The notes below the pieces were generated by a model. The model saw only the letters and a list, made by a program, of their open reading frames with translations. It was not told where the DNA came from and made no database searches. The position numbers and the translations under genes are program-made. From positions 1 through 25,774 of IMG/VR virus record IMGVR_UViG_3300036985_004816: a stretch of DNA of 25,774 nucleotides. One strand, written 5' to 3'. Source of the stretch: a virus. Of this stretch, positions 10,801-18,965 are shown piece by piece; the first letter of the stretch is position 1; the number at the start of each line of letters is the position of its first letter.

Positions 10801-13800
10801 TATTGAAGCAGATAACTCTGAATCCCCTATACGGAATATCGATGTAACAGAAGAAGATGTTACACAAATAAAACCTGTAGAAATTGAAGAAGACCTAAAA
10901 GCATTTGTGTCGGATGCGCCCTTACTTATACAAGATGCATTCAACATGGATGAGTCTACTAGTTTGCAATCTGAAAACAATCCCGGCTCTGGAACCGTGT
11001 TAGTAAAAACTTTTGTTGGCCACAACAGAGCTGGCGTACAGCAAATATTTGAAGGCATTTTACGTAATTCGTTTAGTGGGCGTGGATCTGAGTACATTGA
11101 AACACTTGGTGGAACTGAGGTTGGTTCACATCGATCAGAGATTAAAAACGCAATCAATGGATTAGACGTTTTAAATATGATGAAGATGGATGCTGATCCA
11201 TCAAAGATTGATGTAACCGATGCAGTCAAAGGAACTATTTTAAACAACTGGATACCTAAGATTGTTCAGTATTTACCTGCTACTATGCCTCGCCAAGAAC
11301 GTGTCGCTGTATCGCGTAAGTTTTTAAACGACATGTTTAGAAATTCTGAAATCCGAAATGTCGCAGATGTTATTAACTATTTTGCGACTGAGGGAAGTAG
11401 GATTAACTTTAAGCCATCCGATGCTGTTAATTTATTAATTCCTCGTGCTGGTCATACGGATATTGATTTAACGAAACCTAGTGAGAATCACGCATATCGG
11501 ATTGGTATAGCACATGCAGTACTTGGCGATAAGTCAAGGACTGATTCAGTAGAATTTAAAAGTGCTATCGACAATCGACCCGCACTAATGACTACAACTG
11601 GTTCTGTTGCGTCGCGATACGGTTCTTCATCCTTGTATGTAGTCCCAGTAGACATGAACGCAGTAGACGTCAAGGTTGCTGCATTCATGCGTGACTCTTA
11701 CTCTAAGATAGATAAGTCTGGACTACGAGAAGAGGACATTAGAGTCTTAAATAAAATTGAGGCGCTGTATGCAGACCGTGCTTCAGGATCTATACAAGGT
11801 GATTCACAAAAAGCAATTAGATTACAAAGGGATGTTGATGCAGCCAGATCTTTAGCAGCTGGACTAGCAGATATGTATGACATGTTTGCTTATGGTCACG
11901 CAACAAGAACTATCAATAGGGAACTGCAATATGCATCGGAAGGAACTGTCGCATCGTACGCTGACATTATTAGTAGGGTTACTGGTAGTGACACCATTGT
12001 TAATGAGTTCCGATCAATGGCTAAGAGGATGTCTGTTGGAGAGGCACTTAACAAGTTGAAGTCTGATGGAATACTTACTGATAAACAAGTTCGATTCACT
12101 ATGGTTTATCAAACAGCGCGACACAAGAAAGACTTCTATCAGAATATTGCACAGACACACTTTACTGATTGGGCTTGGCTAAAAACAGCTGGCACTAAAA
12201 TAGGTGAAGTAACACCTGATGGGCAAAGACTTTACGGATATATGACAAAGATCCGTAGGGATGAAGCTCTTATGAATTTAGTGGCTATTGGGAAAGGTTC
12301 GTCAAACGGATATCGCAGTGCGTTTACATTAGCCCATGAAGTTAGCCATGTGTTGATTGATAGTTTAGATCCTGTTCTTCAATCTAAATTTATGGAGACC
12401 TTGTTCCCTGACAATATGTCTGGATCAATCATTGACCCATTAAATAAATCTGTGTTTACTTTAGATGACAATCCATACGCAGTAATGAGGGCACAGATTC
12501 AAGCGGTAAAGAGAGCAGTTGAAAGCAAAACATTTACCACCCTACAAGACGCATGGAAGACCGACCCTAGGTTAATTAACTACTCTGACAGATGGCATAC
12601 AGCTGGTCACGAAATGGGCGTTACTGGAATATTAAACTTTGCTTTGCGCAATGATTTTGTTATTTCAAATAATGATGCAGCGTCTATTGATTACGACATG
12701 ATGTCTGTTATGGAACAGGTTTCTGGACCATTAAATGCTTTTGCTAGACAGATTATGAAGAGTAATCCTACTGACTTTGTAAGTATCAATGGAGCACCAA
12801 GGGCAGTTTGGATTAGCGATTTACCCGTCATTTCATACACAACAACAACTCCAGCACCAAAGGTTGGCAGTAAGAAGGCTTATACAAAAGAACGTACGAC
12901 TCGTCCGTTTATCAGTATGCGGAGAAACGACTTCATTAGATTTAGTGTTACTCCACAGATGGCACGTCAAGTTGGTGGGTTGTATTTTGGACCAGACTCA
13001 CTTGCTGGAGGAATGGTTGACCCAGCATTCAATTCAACAGCTAATCCAGCACACATGGGTTATGGTTATCCTGTTGAATATACGTCTGGAACTTACAAAA
13101 GAGATACGTTCCTACCTGTAGATGATGCACAGGGTGCAGCCATTCTTGCGGATATCAGCTCAGGCAAACTGGAAGGATTTATAGCACCACAAGCAAGTGC
13201 TTCATCAGCCAGCAGAGATCCGGGTACTAACGCAGCAACAAATACATTCAACGGTCAAGTCGTTGGAATGATTGTAAAGACTCGTTTTGAAAACTTGGCA
13301 GATGTTGAAGCTGCTGGTTTTGTTGCTGCGTTTAGAACTCAGGATGCAGTCAACAGAAATAAGTATTACTGGTGGGTTAAGTCTTCTGTTGAAGGAGATA
13401 ACTGGTTCACTCCACGTGCTTATCAAACAGCTGGATCTGAAACAGCTGATCAACGTGGTGCAAATTATCAAACTGCAGTTACAGAGGATTATGCATACGT
13501 AGCTGAATCACCAATGGTTATTCATTACAAAGAACCTACGTCTGATGGCTTTACATGGAAGCAACGAAAGGTTAATGGCAAGTTTGTCCTTGGTCAAACT
13601 GCACTAACTAATCAATCTATGCAAGCAAAAATGATGGGTAACACTGGTGGGTACGACGCTAAATTCTCTAACTTGATTTACAACATGAATAGGAAGTTTA
13701 GCTTAGCGCAATATAACCTTAGAGGTAATTTACGCTTTAGAGATCAACAGGCTCTTGAACAACAGTTGTCGTTAGGTGTAAGTAACAAGTACGCACGTAA

Positions 13801-16800
13801 CTATTCTCTTGACCCACAACTTGACTTGGCCACAAGACTTGGTGCATACATGGGCAGTGAACAACAGCGCGTTGTTAATGCATCAGGTATTGATTACGGT
13901 GCTCGTATTTCTGCAGGTAGCCGTGTATTCAAAAACTCCATGTGGAATATCATGAAGCAAAACAATGATTACTTCACAGACATTGGTTATTTAACAGAAG
14001 AAGGTGAAGCGTTTATTGGCCGCATCAATGACGCTCTTGTAGATGTATCTGGATTCATTTCTAATTCAGGTTTATATCGACACAATGAAAACGCTTTGAA
14101 TTCAGTGCGTAGACTTTCATCAGATGCACCAGTTGTATTGGTTGAGAAAGATTCACGTGAAGCTCGTGCATTACGAGCGTTCCATCAAACACTAATTGAA
14201 ACATCTCCTGATGCCGGTAATGAAGGAGCTAGTCTTCTTTATGCAAAGCAAGTATTCAAACGTATCTATGACGTCATGAATAACTTTGATCCTACTGGTG
14301 AAAACAAAGGTATGTCACTTGAATCAATTAGTGACATCTTGGCAGCAGACTCCATCACGCAAGATGCTGCATCATATTTTGATATCGATGTTGATGGTGA
14401 ATCTATAAACATCTTGTCACCTCTTAGCTCAATGTTCAGTAGTGGGTTATTACATATTAATGACAGCAATGTTTTTGAAGTCGGAGGTGAAAGACTTATT
14501 GATCAAAGTAATGAATTTGATCAAGTTTATAACGATACGATTTTAAATATTAATCGCGGATTAGACATCACGTCAAACAACCGTTTGGATCAAGGTGCTA
14601 CAAGTGTTGCTGCTGGACACGTAATGAATTTACTATTCAAGCATGTGTACTCTAAGCCGTCACAACAAAAGGATTTCCTGCAAAGGTTACAATCTGAAGA
14701 TTTAAATGTACGTGCTCGTGCATTTACTGAAGTACAAGCCGTGGCATTACTAAGTGATCTTCAATCAAGAGAAGTTGGTCGAGCATTATATAACTGGCAG
14801 AACTTTAAACTGATTGGCGATTCATTTGTACAAAAGAATAATGTCATTATTCAAAATGAATCAGGCGCGTCATTCCGTGTATCGTTAAACGACAACTCTG
14901 TAGTTTCAGTTTCACGTGATCCGTTTACTGGTACATGGGTAGACAGAGATTACCTAGCAGACAGAATGCCGTTATACAGTACCGAGGCTCGTGAAACTCC
15001 ACGTAAAAAAGCTGAAGGTGAGGTCGTTGAGGATATTACTCAAGAACAAATACTCAGCATATTGTCTGGTTCTGAGCGTAGTGAATTATCTACAAATAAA
15101 TCCATTGTTATTGCTAGACCTATGTCGATTACAGATTTGATTGCCAATAACGAGTTAGCAGATCAAACATCGGGACTTAGGTTTTATCAAGTAGCATCTG
15201 TTAGGCGCACTCAATCAATGGGTGACACAAAGTTTGGCGAGAAGATGGGCATCACAACTGAATCTGGTATTTCATTTACAGCCACTGAATTATCAAATCC
15301 ATACAAATCTGTGAATGCGGATGGCTCAAACAATCAGGATATTGCAAGTCAGAATCCACGATTATTAATTGACACTGTATTTAAAAATGACATTTTAGAT
15401 TCTAAGCAACGTGATTCAGTTGGCAATAAGAAGCTTGTACCAATGCAAGTACACATTGCAAAACTGTTGACTTCACAGGAAATTATGCGAGGCATGGAGG
15501 ATGCAAGTGATCTACAAGACTGGATGGATAAATCAAAATCTTTAACTACTATCCGTGAAGCATTCTTTGAAGCCGAAAATGGAAGTGTTTACAAAGAGGT
15601 CAATACCGCAGTAGTTAAGTCTAACGAAGGCAGTACTTGGATGTCTGCTGGTAATGATTCTATTGACGTAGAAGACATTATGCCGGACAACTATAAGAAG
15701 GCAATGTATCCCGGATTTGATATACCTGAACATCTTGCTGATGATCCGATAGCAATTAAAGCCTATAACGAATTGCAAGTAACTAGATTTTTGCGTGAGG
15801 TTGGAACTGTACCATCCGAGCCAAAGAATCTTGTTATTCATAATGACGATTCTCTATCGGGAACAGTATCTTCTGTTCAAGTGAAGGGTGATACGTTATA
15901 TGTTTCTATTCCATCAAGAATATTTGAGGAAACATCTGCTGCATTATTTAGTAGCTCTATAAGTCCTAGCCCAAGTGGACCAACACCAACATCTAGTGTT
16001 ACTAAATTAGCACCGGGTCAGATGACTAAAACACCTTGGTTTAAAACTAAACGAGGCAAGGCTGTATCAAGTGCGCTTTCTTCTGTATGGGTTGAGTTAA
16101 CTAGTATTGCAAAAGCTATGGTTCTCAACTATGACTTTGGACGTACGTTTATTCAGAACTACGCGCTTACGTCTATGAATCCAAAGAATGCATTGATGCA
16201 GTTCTATGGCATTGCGGCGATGGCTCCGAACTTGCCATTTGGTTCTACGGCTACAACGGGTAAAGGGTTTGCTGGTAAATTAATCGGAGCTATTGCAGGA
16301 CATCGTAAGTTGGGAGCCTTTGGAGATAAGGCATATCACAATGTTGTCCAAGGATTATTTAGTAAGTACGGAACACCGGGCAATAACATTAGGTTAGGAA
16401 TACTTCCATTTGGTCCTAAGACTGAAGTCTTTGGGTTTGGCAATCCGGGAAGTGGTAGAGCGTACACCATCGATGATCTGACTCAGACAGGGCTAGTTAC
16501 TGATTACGGTGAATGGTATTCACAGGCTACTGAATTAGCAATGTTAAATGGCACGGACATTTATGATTATGCAATTCAAAACACCACCTCTGAAACATTT
16601 GGATCTGGAATACTAACTAAGTTATTGCCACTGGCTAATCCTATTGAGCGAGGAAACTCATTATCAACTGACATCTTACGCATTAAAACTTGGTTGGAAT
16701 ATGCAGCTAAAGTAGATAGCAATATATTGTTAAGTCCATATAAGAAAATGAAGATGAAACAAGATATGTCAACGCATATTAATGCAATGACTGGTGCTCC

Positions 16801-18187
16801 ATCTGGATCTGACCCAGCATTGAAACCAGTAGTCAAAGGGATATTAGACTTTGGTAGAACTGCAATGAGTGCACCTCAATGGCATAAGTCGCAAGCAATG
16901 CAAAGTTTGCTACCTGCATTTATCAGCATGGGACTTAAAGCAACTGCGAATAAGTTAATTATGGGAGTCAATAAATACTCTGACCCGTTAGGTATTGGTG
17001 ATGGGTGGGTTGACAATCAAGCAGAAAAAAGATTCTTTTCAATGGGGCCTGATGCATGGGTGCAAACCGCTAAGGTATTAGGCAACATGGCAATGCAAAC
17101 TACATTGCTTGGACTCATAACTAATATGATGAGTCAGTATATTGAGAATAGACGGTTTTTAAATAAAGCTGACTCTCCAACTGACTGGTATGATTTTGCA
17201 ACTATTTTTGGGTGGAATCATAGTAAGTTTGCAAATGTGCAACCAGCTCCGGGCGCGTTTACCGGTGTCATTCCGTTTACTAAAGAGTACGGTGGCGTCA
17301 GATTATTTAATAGCATTGCATATGATTTACCTCAATCGTCTACGTTCTTTAATAGGTCCTTGGTTGCACCATTTCAACGCACTGCTAATGCAAATAATAC
17401 ACAGGATGCGTTGAAGATTTATTTTGAAGAGGTAGCCAAAACTTTATTCTGGTCTAGATTAACATCGCTTGTATCTACAGTTAAAACAGCAGCTACAGGC
17501 AAGACATATTTAAAGTCTGCAGCAATGCAGCAAAGTAAAGGGTATGACGTTAAAAGAGAAGATCGAATTAAAGTACCATTTGGCCCCACTACTTTAATGG
17601 ATGCTGCATATAGATTAACGTTAGGTGAACACGCTTCTGAGTTAGCACTCACGATGACTAACGTTCAGTATCAATCATTACTTAATGACATTGCCCTTTA
17701 TGATGCAGACACAAAGGGTAAAGGAGACACTGAATTATCTGATGCTATGAAATGGTCTTTGTATTTAAAAATACTTGGAGTCAACTCTCGGTATAGCAAC
17801 TTTGCAGTAAAAGATATCATCAAGAAGAAAAGAATTGATGGATTATTCTACGGAATTAAAGAACAACAACAGTATCCAAACGCATCTGATGTCGTCAACA
17901 GATTTGGTGTTAAGTCTTTATTGCAAGGAATTCCTGACAGCGCTCCTGATAATCCAGTGAGTATTATGTATGGATATCCATCGGACACTACGGCTGCATT
18001 ATCTAAGATTAATAAAAAGGGATATGCCGAATCAGTAGCTAAGACTATACAAAAGAAGGTGCCAATGCCACCTTTACTCGGCGAATCAGAAGAAGATGCT
18101 GGCGAAGAAACACGTCGTCAGGCGGATGAATTGCTTGAACGAATGGAAGAGAGAGCAACAGAGCGACGTAATAGAGGCGGTAGATAA
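4877..18187 (+). CDS. Giant internal virion protein with zincin motif and LPD38-like region
   Basis: This uninterrupted 4436-aa frame (roughly 490 kDa) follows the gp15-like gene by 10 bases. Regions visible: a charged helical start (1-160); a Gly/Ala hydrophobic stretch (about 320-386); a small beta-barrel-like SH3/Tudor-type segment (about 1050-1098, GDMVYARIGD...VTVKSLDD); coiled coil (about 1780-1860); HEVSH at 2487-2491, the zinc-metallopeptidase HExxH, with another GHEMG at 2577-2581; a Ser/Pro linker (about 3690-3706); an LPD38-like block (about 3740-4020, NYDFGRTFIQN, INAMTG, SAPQWHKSQ); a hydrophobic helix (about 4065-4090); and a highly charged helical tail. Known: podophages place a very large last ejection protein here (T7 gp16, 1318 aa), and Bcep22-like phages carry virion proteins near 4600 aa. 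Inference: it is packaged and injected with DNA. No lytic transglycosylase or polymerase motif was found. Confidence 0.65.
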   Translation: MQGSILRYNPRTNRYENVKVERPESKSVASKREELLRKRKKLTDAMQSRSLSGPSYTVAVKDIDNQIAEENAKARKVRTEFVEPLKKKLNENNPEVVGKETLNNINYAYRSGFIKPSEYDELTSKYKSLTENLSKIKVTDPGTEQQVPASKLMMGGQFRSDASVSDIEAESADEKTNLAGGITRQRQRGDDTALNTIGGTFASTAGTLSGLASSFRLRDSRGVGSGEEEEFSPMADAYAKEQQRIAKVEEKRARGEYKPWEDISAESEPNYLLGLGAGAEQGAQQFTMLAPQIGNRMFGVKDQDYEEAYMKKFGDVNDKTYQVGRHYGEQMAAQSVSLAGSIPVMQAYGQLAMKLAAPFARTAGALNVARTAGMLTPTVLGAASTIAGPNTTTGRALGIAGDPINTYLESLQPEEEKAARAAIMANDPSLAWSQTGMSLALFSGQTGRVYKDARQLYKMVKEANKTVKAGGTSPLRDLGSKTAAEYMQLSNEVIPDLSFGVTNLIQPVAQAISSKFNKDVQAPSEGDYIRSLAMAFGAMRPSGKLSNLFRSEFRGKDIYAGSNAKSYSQLEARNIVENGDTFIKLANDRFKSSFGGQDGNTDDLKRVVSYLRKLAAEQFVADRQTPGTAWNSPSAIFAEMMSGRNANQETVDAALQLVRAKGDATPVEPTSKLMMLPINESLYPTTAVGKKRQIAALAKEIEPQMRVSMGADIPEARDATELTDLESGAVQSKNFYGVKLNTSEGGKQEYLIYNKTFTDVIKTELSDFADVQIIDAKDVSRLRGIGRTDNLIKFAKDELDLSQGSMSYRSPMGLSVVVGITNRGGVTVKTRVNGEDIVRTMSYKEFAADMPRGNNDVKDSVRQSIEALGISPDTELTDRSYPISGDKDTFPTEINLGKDQTTSEQIKTVGRLISIENLLNPTGIYQLPDGSVITQGIPRGADQTVYEPISEQDLLSGSYASKLSMVEQVDAIVSGDSKSIEMPMDHLGTTTKVILNAEQITKLGEISRSDMSDDAKELAIAQVVSDYLADTSAESGFIGRVANGELVYDTKARVGDMVYARIGDNINPEKEALVVDARDGMVTVKSLDDPEGVSYTLSANDVVLNSARDDYKLDQRSSGFTPSEGTPELRPLVRTLTDEENAAAYTRWRDTQKAWERIKASTPEDINDVLLDVLLNGTAPITQIQEALVSFSLQHGIIDTMGAIYNALDNVTRPNSDVNYGAITRVAKMFAGDGFEVTLNQIHQHLDSLGIMSDAFASANARVPNAYSRTARPRVFQMAHQINLLLGRPSQSKTDAALYRAAAKALRLNEGELADLNMAKVISLSKLMRSISGQAFYHMSTQWHIDSIAGLKVEAQVSLGRAIYSARDEAIRVAVKDSNLPDSLVDFWKNETSYNKAKKDAKEYVNAFGEKALEELHALGLEFFYYQASTADQRATVRLNSLNPEASIEFAKKAAGYIAKDLQVNIIRTETNAKLKDGTFMSYGKDGTPDGTNTLAFLNMISSSESNRQMVIQTINSSDVDAETKTKYIDSIKDLLQQVDELNPAQKINYEATTDATGKTTSITETTGEVKSIEKEIDDHVTTRSMQLLADAMGIPSDELMEGMRNTNVEAIHSAIKQLTKDVAGQKTAFLEYLSSRPDMVAAKLAYAQAKAMDKNADGKEEQLKSAGAEISRIRSEVFNDFANQRMGLVRTLEKISDALNYLSPDDAPPTDIGNLTLVKAFKDKLELLINSAVNSYGEAKSFYTESGKLARETVKGRTVASVPTQGLGLLDDSGTSLNTNEFARRKVQLQDTLADTEEHIESINAQIAKANQENNLALVSKLEDIKALFESGAFESEALDEAQEESGLLGIFSKDVNALLREASAFDLGGMFKSIYDVDDQVFNYLQSMLSAGVTDLYRTNSEFKTQWKSISVQMATTAATMEGSNAAARARVAETAEFLTEPVNVDASGRITLQGLSADSKELRPDVASQLGGIEADNSESPIRNIDVTEEDVTQIKPVEIEEDLKAFVSDAPLLIQDAFNMDESTSLQSENNPGSGTVLVKTFVGHNRAGVQQIFEGILRNSFSGRGSEYIETLGGTEVGSHRSEIKNAINGLDVLNMMKMDADPSKIDVTDAVKGTILNNWIPKIVQYLPATMPRQERVAVSRKFLNDMFRNSEIRNVADVINYFATEGSRINFKPSDAVNLLIPRAGHTDIDLTKPSENHAYRIGIAHAVLGDKSRTDSVEFKSAIDNRPALMTTTGSVASRYGSSSLYVVPVDMNAVDVKVAAFMRDSYSKIDKSGLREEDIRVLNKIEALYADRASGSIQGDSQKAIRLQRDVDAARSLAAGLADMYDMFAYGHATRTINRELQYASEGTVASYADIISRVTGSDTIVNEFRSMAKRMSVGEALNKLKSDGILTDKQVRFTMVYQTARHKKDFYQNIAQTHFTDWAWLKTAGTKIGEVTPDGQRLYGYMTKIRRDEALMNLVAIGKGSSNGYRSAFTLAHEVSHVLIDSLDPVLQSKFMETLFPDNMSGSIIDPLNKSVFTLDDNPYAVMRAQIQAVKRAVESKTFTTLQDAWKTDPRLINYSDRWHTAGHEMGVTGILNFALRNDFVISNNDAASIDYDMMSVMEQVSGPLNAFARQIMKSNPTDFVSINGAPRAVWISDLPVISYTTTTPAPKVGSKKAYTKERTTRPFISMRRNDFIRFSVTPQMARQVGGLYFGPDSLAGGMVDPAFNSTANPAHMGYGYPVEYTSGTYKRDTFLPVDDAQGAAILADISSGKLEGFIAPQASASSASRDPGTNAATNTFNGQVVGMIVKTRFENLADVEAAGFVAAFRTQDAVNRNKYYWWVKSSVEGDNWFTPRAYQTAGSETADQRGANYQTAVTEDYAYVAESPMVIHYKEPTSDGFTWKQRKVNGKFVLGQTALTNQSMQAKMMGNTGGYDAKFSNLIYNMNRKFSLAQYNLRGNLRFRDQQALEQQLSLGVSNKYARNYSLDPQLDLATRLGAYMGSEQQRVVNASGIDYGARISAGSRVFKNSMWNIMKQNNDYFTDIGYLTEEGEAFIGRINDALVDVSGFISNSGLYRHNENALNSVRRLSSDAPVVLVEKDSREARALRAFHQTLIETSPDAGNEGASLLYAKQVFKRIYDVMNNFDPTGENKGMSLESISDILAADSITQDAASYFDIDVDGESINILSPLSSMFSSGLLHINDSNVFEVGGERLIDQSNEFDQVYNDTILNINRGLDITSNNRLDQGATSVAAGHVMNLLFKHVYSKPSQQKDFLQRLQSEDLNVRARAFTEVQAVALLSDLQSREVGRALYNWQNFKLIGDSFVQKNNVIIQNESGASFRVSLNDNSVVSVSRDPFTGTWVDRDYLADRMPLYSTEARETPRKKAEGEVVEDITQEQILSILSGSERSELSTNKSIVIARPMSITDLIANNELADQTSGLRFYQVASVRRTQSMGDTKFGEKMGITTESGISFTATELSNPYKSVNADGSNNQDIASQNPRLLIDTVFKNDILDSKQRDSVGNKKLVPMQVHIAKLLTSQEIMRGMEDASDLQDWMDKSKSLTTIREAFFEAENGSVYKEVNTAVVKSNEGSTWMSAGNDSIDVEDIMPDNYKKAMYPGFDIPEHLADDPIAIKAYNELQVTRFLREVGTVPSEPKNLVIHNDDSLSGTVSSVQVKGDTLYVSIPSRIFEETSAALFSSSISPSPSGPTPTSSVTKLAPGQMTKTPWFKTKRGKAVSSALSSVWVELTSIAKAMVLNYDFGRTFIQNYALTSMNPKNALMQFYGIAAMAPNLPFGSTATTGKGFAGKLIGAIAGHRKLGAFGDKAYHNVVQGLFSKYGTPGNNIRLGILPFGPKTEVFGFGNPGSGRAYTIDDLTQTGLVTDYGEWYSQATELAMLNGTDIYDYAIQNTTSETFGSGILTKLLPLANPIERGNSLSTDILRIKTWLEYAAKVDSNILLSPYKKMKMKQDMSTHINAMTGAPSGSDPALKPVVKGILDFGRTAMSAPQWHKSQAMQSLLPAFISMGLKATANKLIMGVNKYSDPLGIGDGWVDNQAEKRFFSMGPDAWVQTAKVLGNMAMQTTLLGLITNMMSQYIENRRFLNKADSPTDWYDFATIFGWNHSKFANVQPAPGAFTGVIPFTKEYGGVRLFNSIAYDLPQSSTFFNRSLVAPFQRTANANNTQDALKIYFEEVAKTLFWSRLTSLVSTVKTAATGKTYLKSAAMQQSKGYDVKREDRIKVPFGPTTLMDAAYRLTLGEHASELALTMTNVQYQSLLNDIALYDADTKGKGDTELSDAMKWSLYLKILGVNSRYSNFAVKDIIKKKRIDGLFYGIKEQQQYPNASDVVNRFGVKSLLQGIPDSAPDNPVSIMYGYPSDTTAALSKINKKGYAESVAKTIQKKVPMPPLLGESEEDAGEETRRQADELLERMEERATERRNRGGR

Positions 18188-18188
18188 G

Positions 18189-18965
18189 ATGAGTAATAAA
18201 GAGGTGTTTATTTCCATAGCTGAAAAATACATCGGTGTATCTGAACAGCCAGCTGGAAGCAATCGTGGGCCACTAATTGATCGATGGAATACAAATGTGC
18301 ATGTACCATTAGGGAGTTTTTGGTGCGCATCATTTGTTAGTGGGATTGCAATGGAATGGGAAGATAAGGGTGGGGAAGTTTGGCCACTGTGTTTTAGCGC
18401 AGACTGCGATGTCTGGTTAGCAGTGGCTAAGAAGAATAACTGTTTATCTCAACAAGGTAAACCCGGAGACCTTGTATTACTTGTGAATGGCGACGATGCA
18501 TATCACATTGGTATTGTTACAAAGTTTTCTGAATCAGGGACGCTGGTATCTGTTGAGGGAAATAGTAATAACGACGGAAGTCGTAATGGGTACATTGTTG
18601 CTGAACGTCAAAATGTATTTGCTGGTAGGAATAAAAAGAACGTTTACTTCATAAACCCTTGGCACCTCATTATGCACGAACAGGATTGGAAGATTGTCCT
18701 TGGAGATAAGCATATCGTTGCATTAAATGAAAACGGTAAAACCTACGCGCCAGTGCGTGAAATGGTTAAACTTGTTTTAGGAGACGACAGCTCTTTAGTT
18801 TGGAATGATGGACCAGAATTAAATGGTTCACCAATTGGTGTTCAATGTATTCTCCGTGAGAACACGTCTTACTGTGGAGTAAGAGATATCTCACGGAGAT
18901 TAGGTTATGACTGCATAGTAAACAGTGATCAGAAGAAAGTTTATCTAAAGAAAAAATCCACCTGA
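18189..18965 (+). CDS. CHAP-domain lysin with copper-amine-oxidase-N-like C-terminus
   Basis: The start chosen is the ATG at 18189, one base after the giant gene's stop; the frame extends further upstream inside that gene but the ATG gives a normal CHAP N-terminus. The product is 258 aa. The CHAP amidohydrolase core spans about residues 1-145: nucleophile Cys46 in SFWCASF, PGDLVLL at 92-98, His106 in YHIGIV, and Glu123 with Asn125 in VEGNSN, the usual catalytic set for cleaving peptidoglycan. Residues about 168-258 hold two degenerate units, VALNENGKTYAPVREM and NTSYCGVRDISRRLGY followed by KKVYLKK, resembling the copper amine oxidase N-terminal (stalk) repeat common in Firmicutes wall proteins. 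These probably bind the wall. No signal peptide or holin gene is adjacent. The 3' end overlaps the helicase gene by 21 bases. Confidence 0.8.
   Translation: MSNKEVFISIAEKYIGVSEQPAGSNRGPLIDRWNTNVHVPLGSFWCASFVSGIAMEWEDKGGEVWPLCFSADCDVWLAVAKKNNCLSQQGKPGDLVLLVNGDDAYHIGIVTKFSESGTLVSVEGNSNNDGSRNGYIVAERQNVFAGRNKKNVYFINPWHLIMHEQDWKIVLGDKHIVALNENGKTYAPVREMVKLVLGDDSSLVWNDGPELNGSPIGVQCILRENTSYCGVRDISRRLGYDCIVNSDQKKVYLKKKST
18851..18899. repeat. Nested inverted repeat, candidate terminator of the leftward operon
   Basis: An 11-bp perfect outer stem (TCTCCGTGAGA at 18851-18861 with TCTCACGGAGA at 18889-18899) encloses a 6-bp perfect inner stem (TCTTAC 18867-18872, GTAAGA 18879-18884) with a 6-base loop. 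It lies inside the lysin gene, 46 bases past the helicase stop read leftward. There is no T-run on its leftward side, so termination would be of a non-standard, folding-dependent kind. A cruciform or mRNA-stability element are alternatives. The structure itself is certain; its role is inferred. Confidence 0.6.

Noticed and set aside
10741-11247. 168-aa minus-strand open frame within the giant gene
   Set aside because: It is fully antisense to a continuous coding frame, Ser/Thr/Ile-rich with no domain, and has no ribosome site or neighbours on its strand.
12789-13121. 110-aa plus-strand frame in another phase of the giant gene
   Set aside because: Its sequence is His/Gln/Leu-rich shadow sequence and would need an internal start inside an intact gene.
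4877-18187. Virion RNA polymerase (N4 or crAss type) or lytic transglycosylase in the giant protein
   Set aside because: The polymerase motifs (DFDGD, or R...K.......YG with HD) and a transglycosylase ES...A..SP.G motif were looked for by eye and not found.
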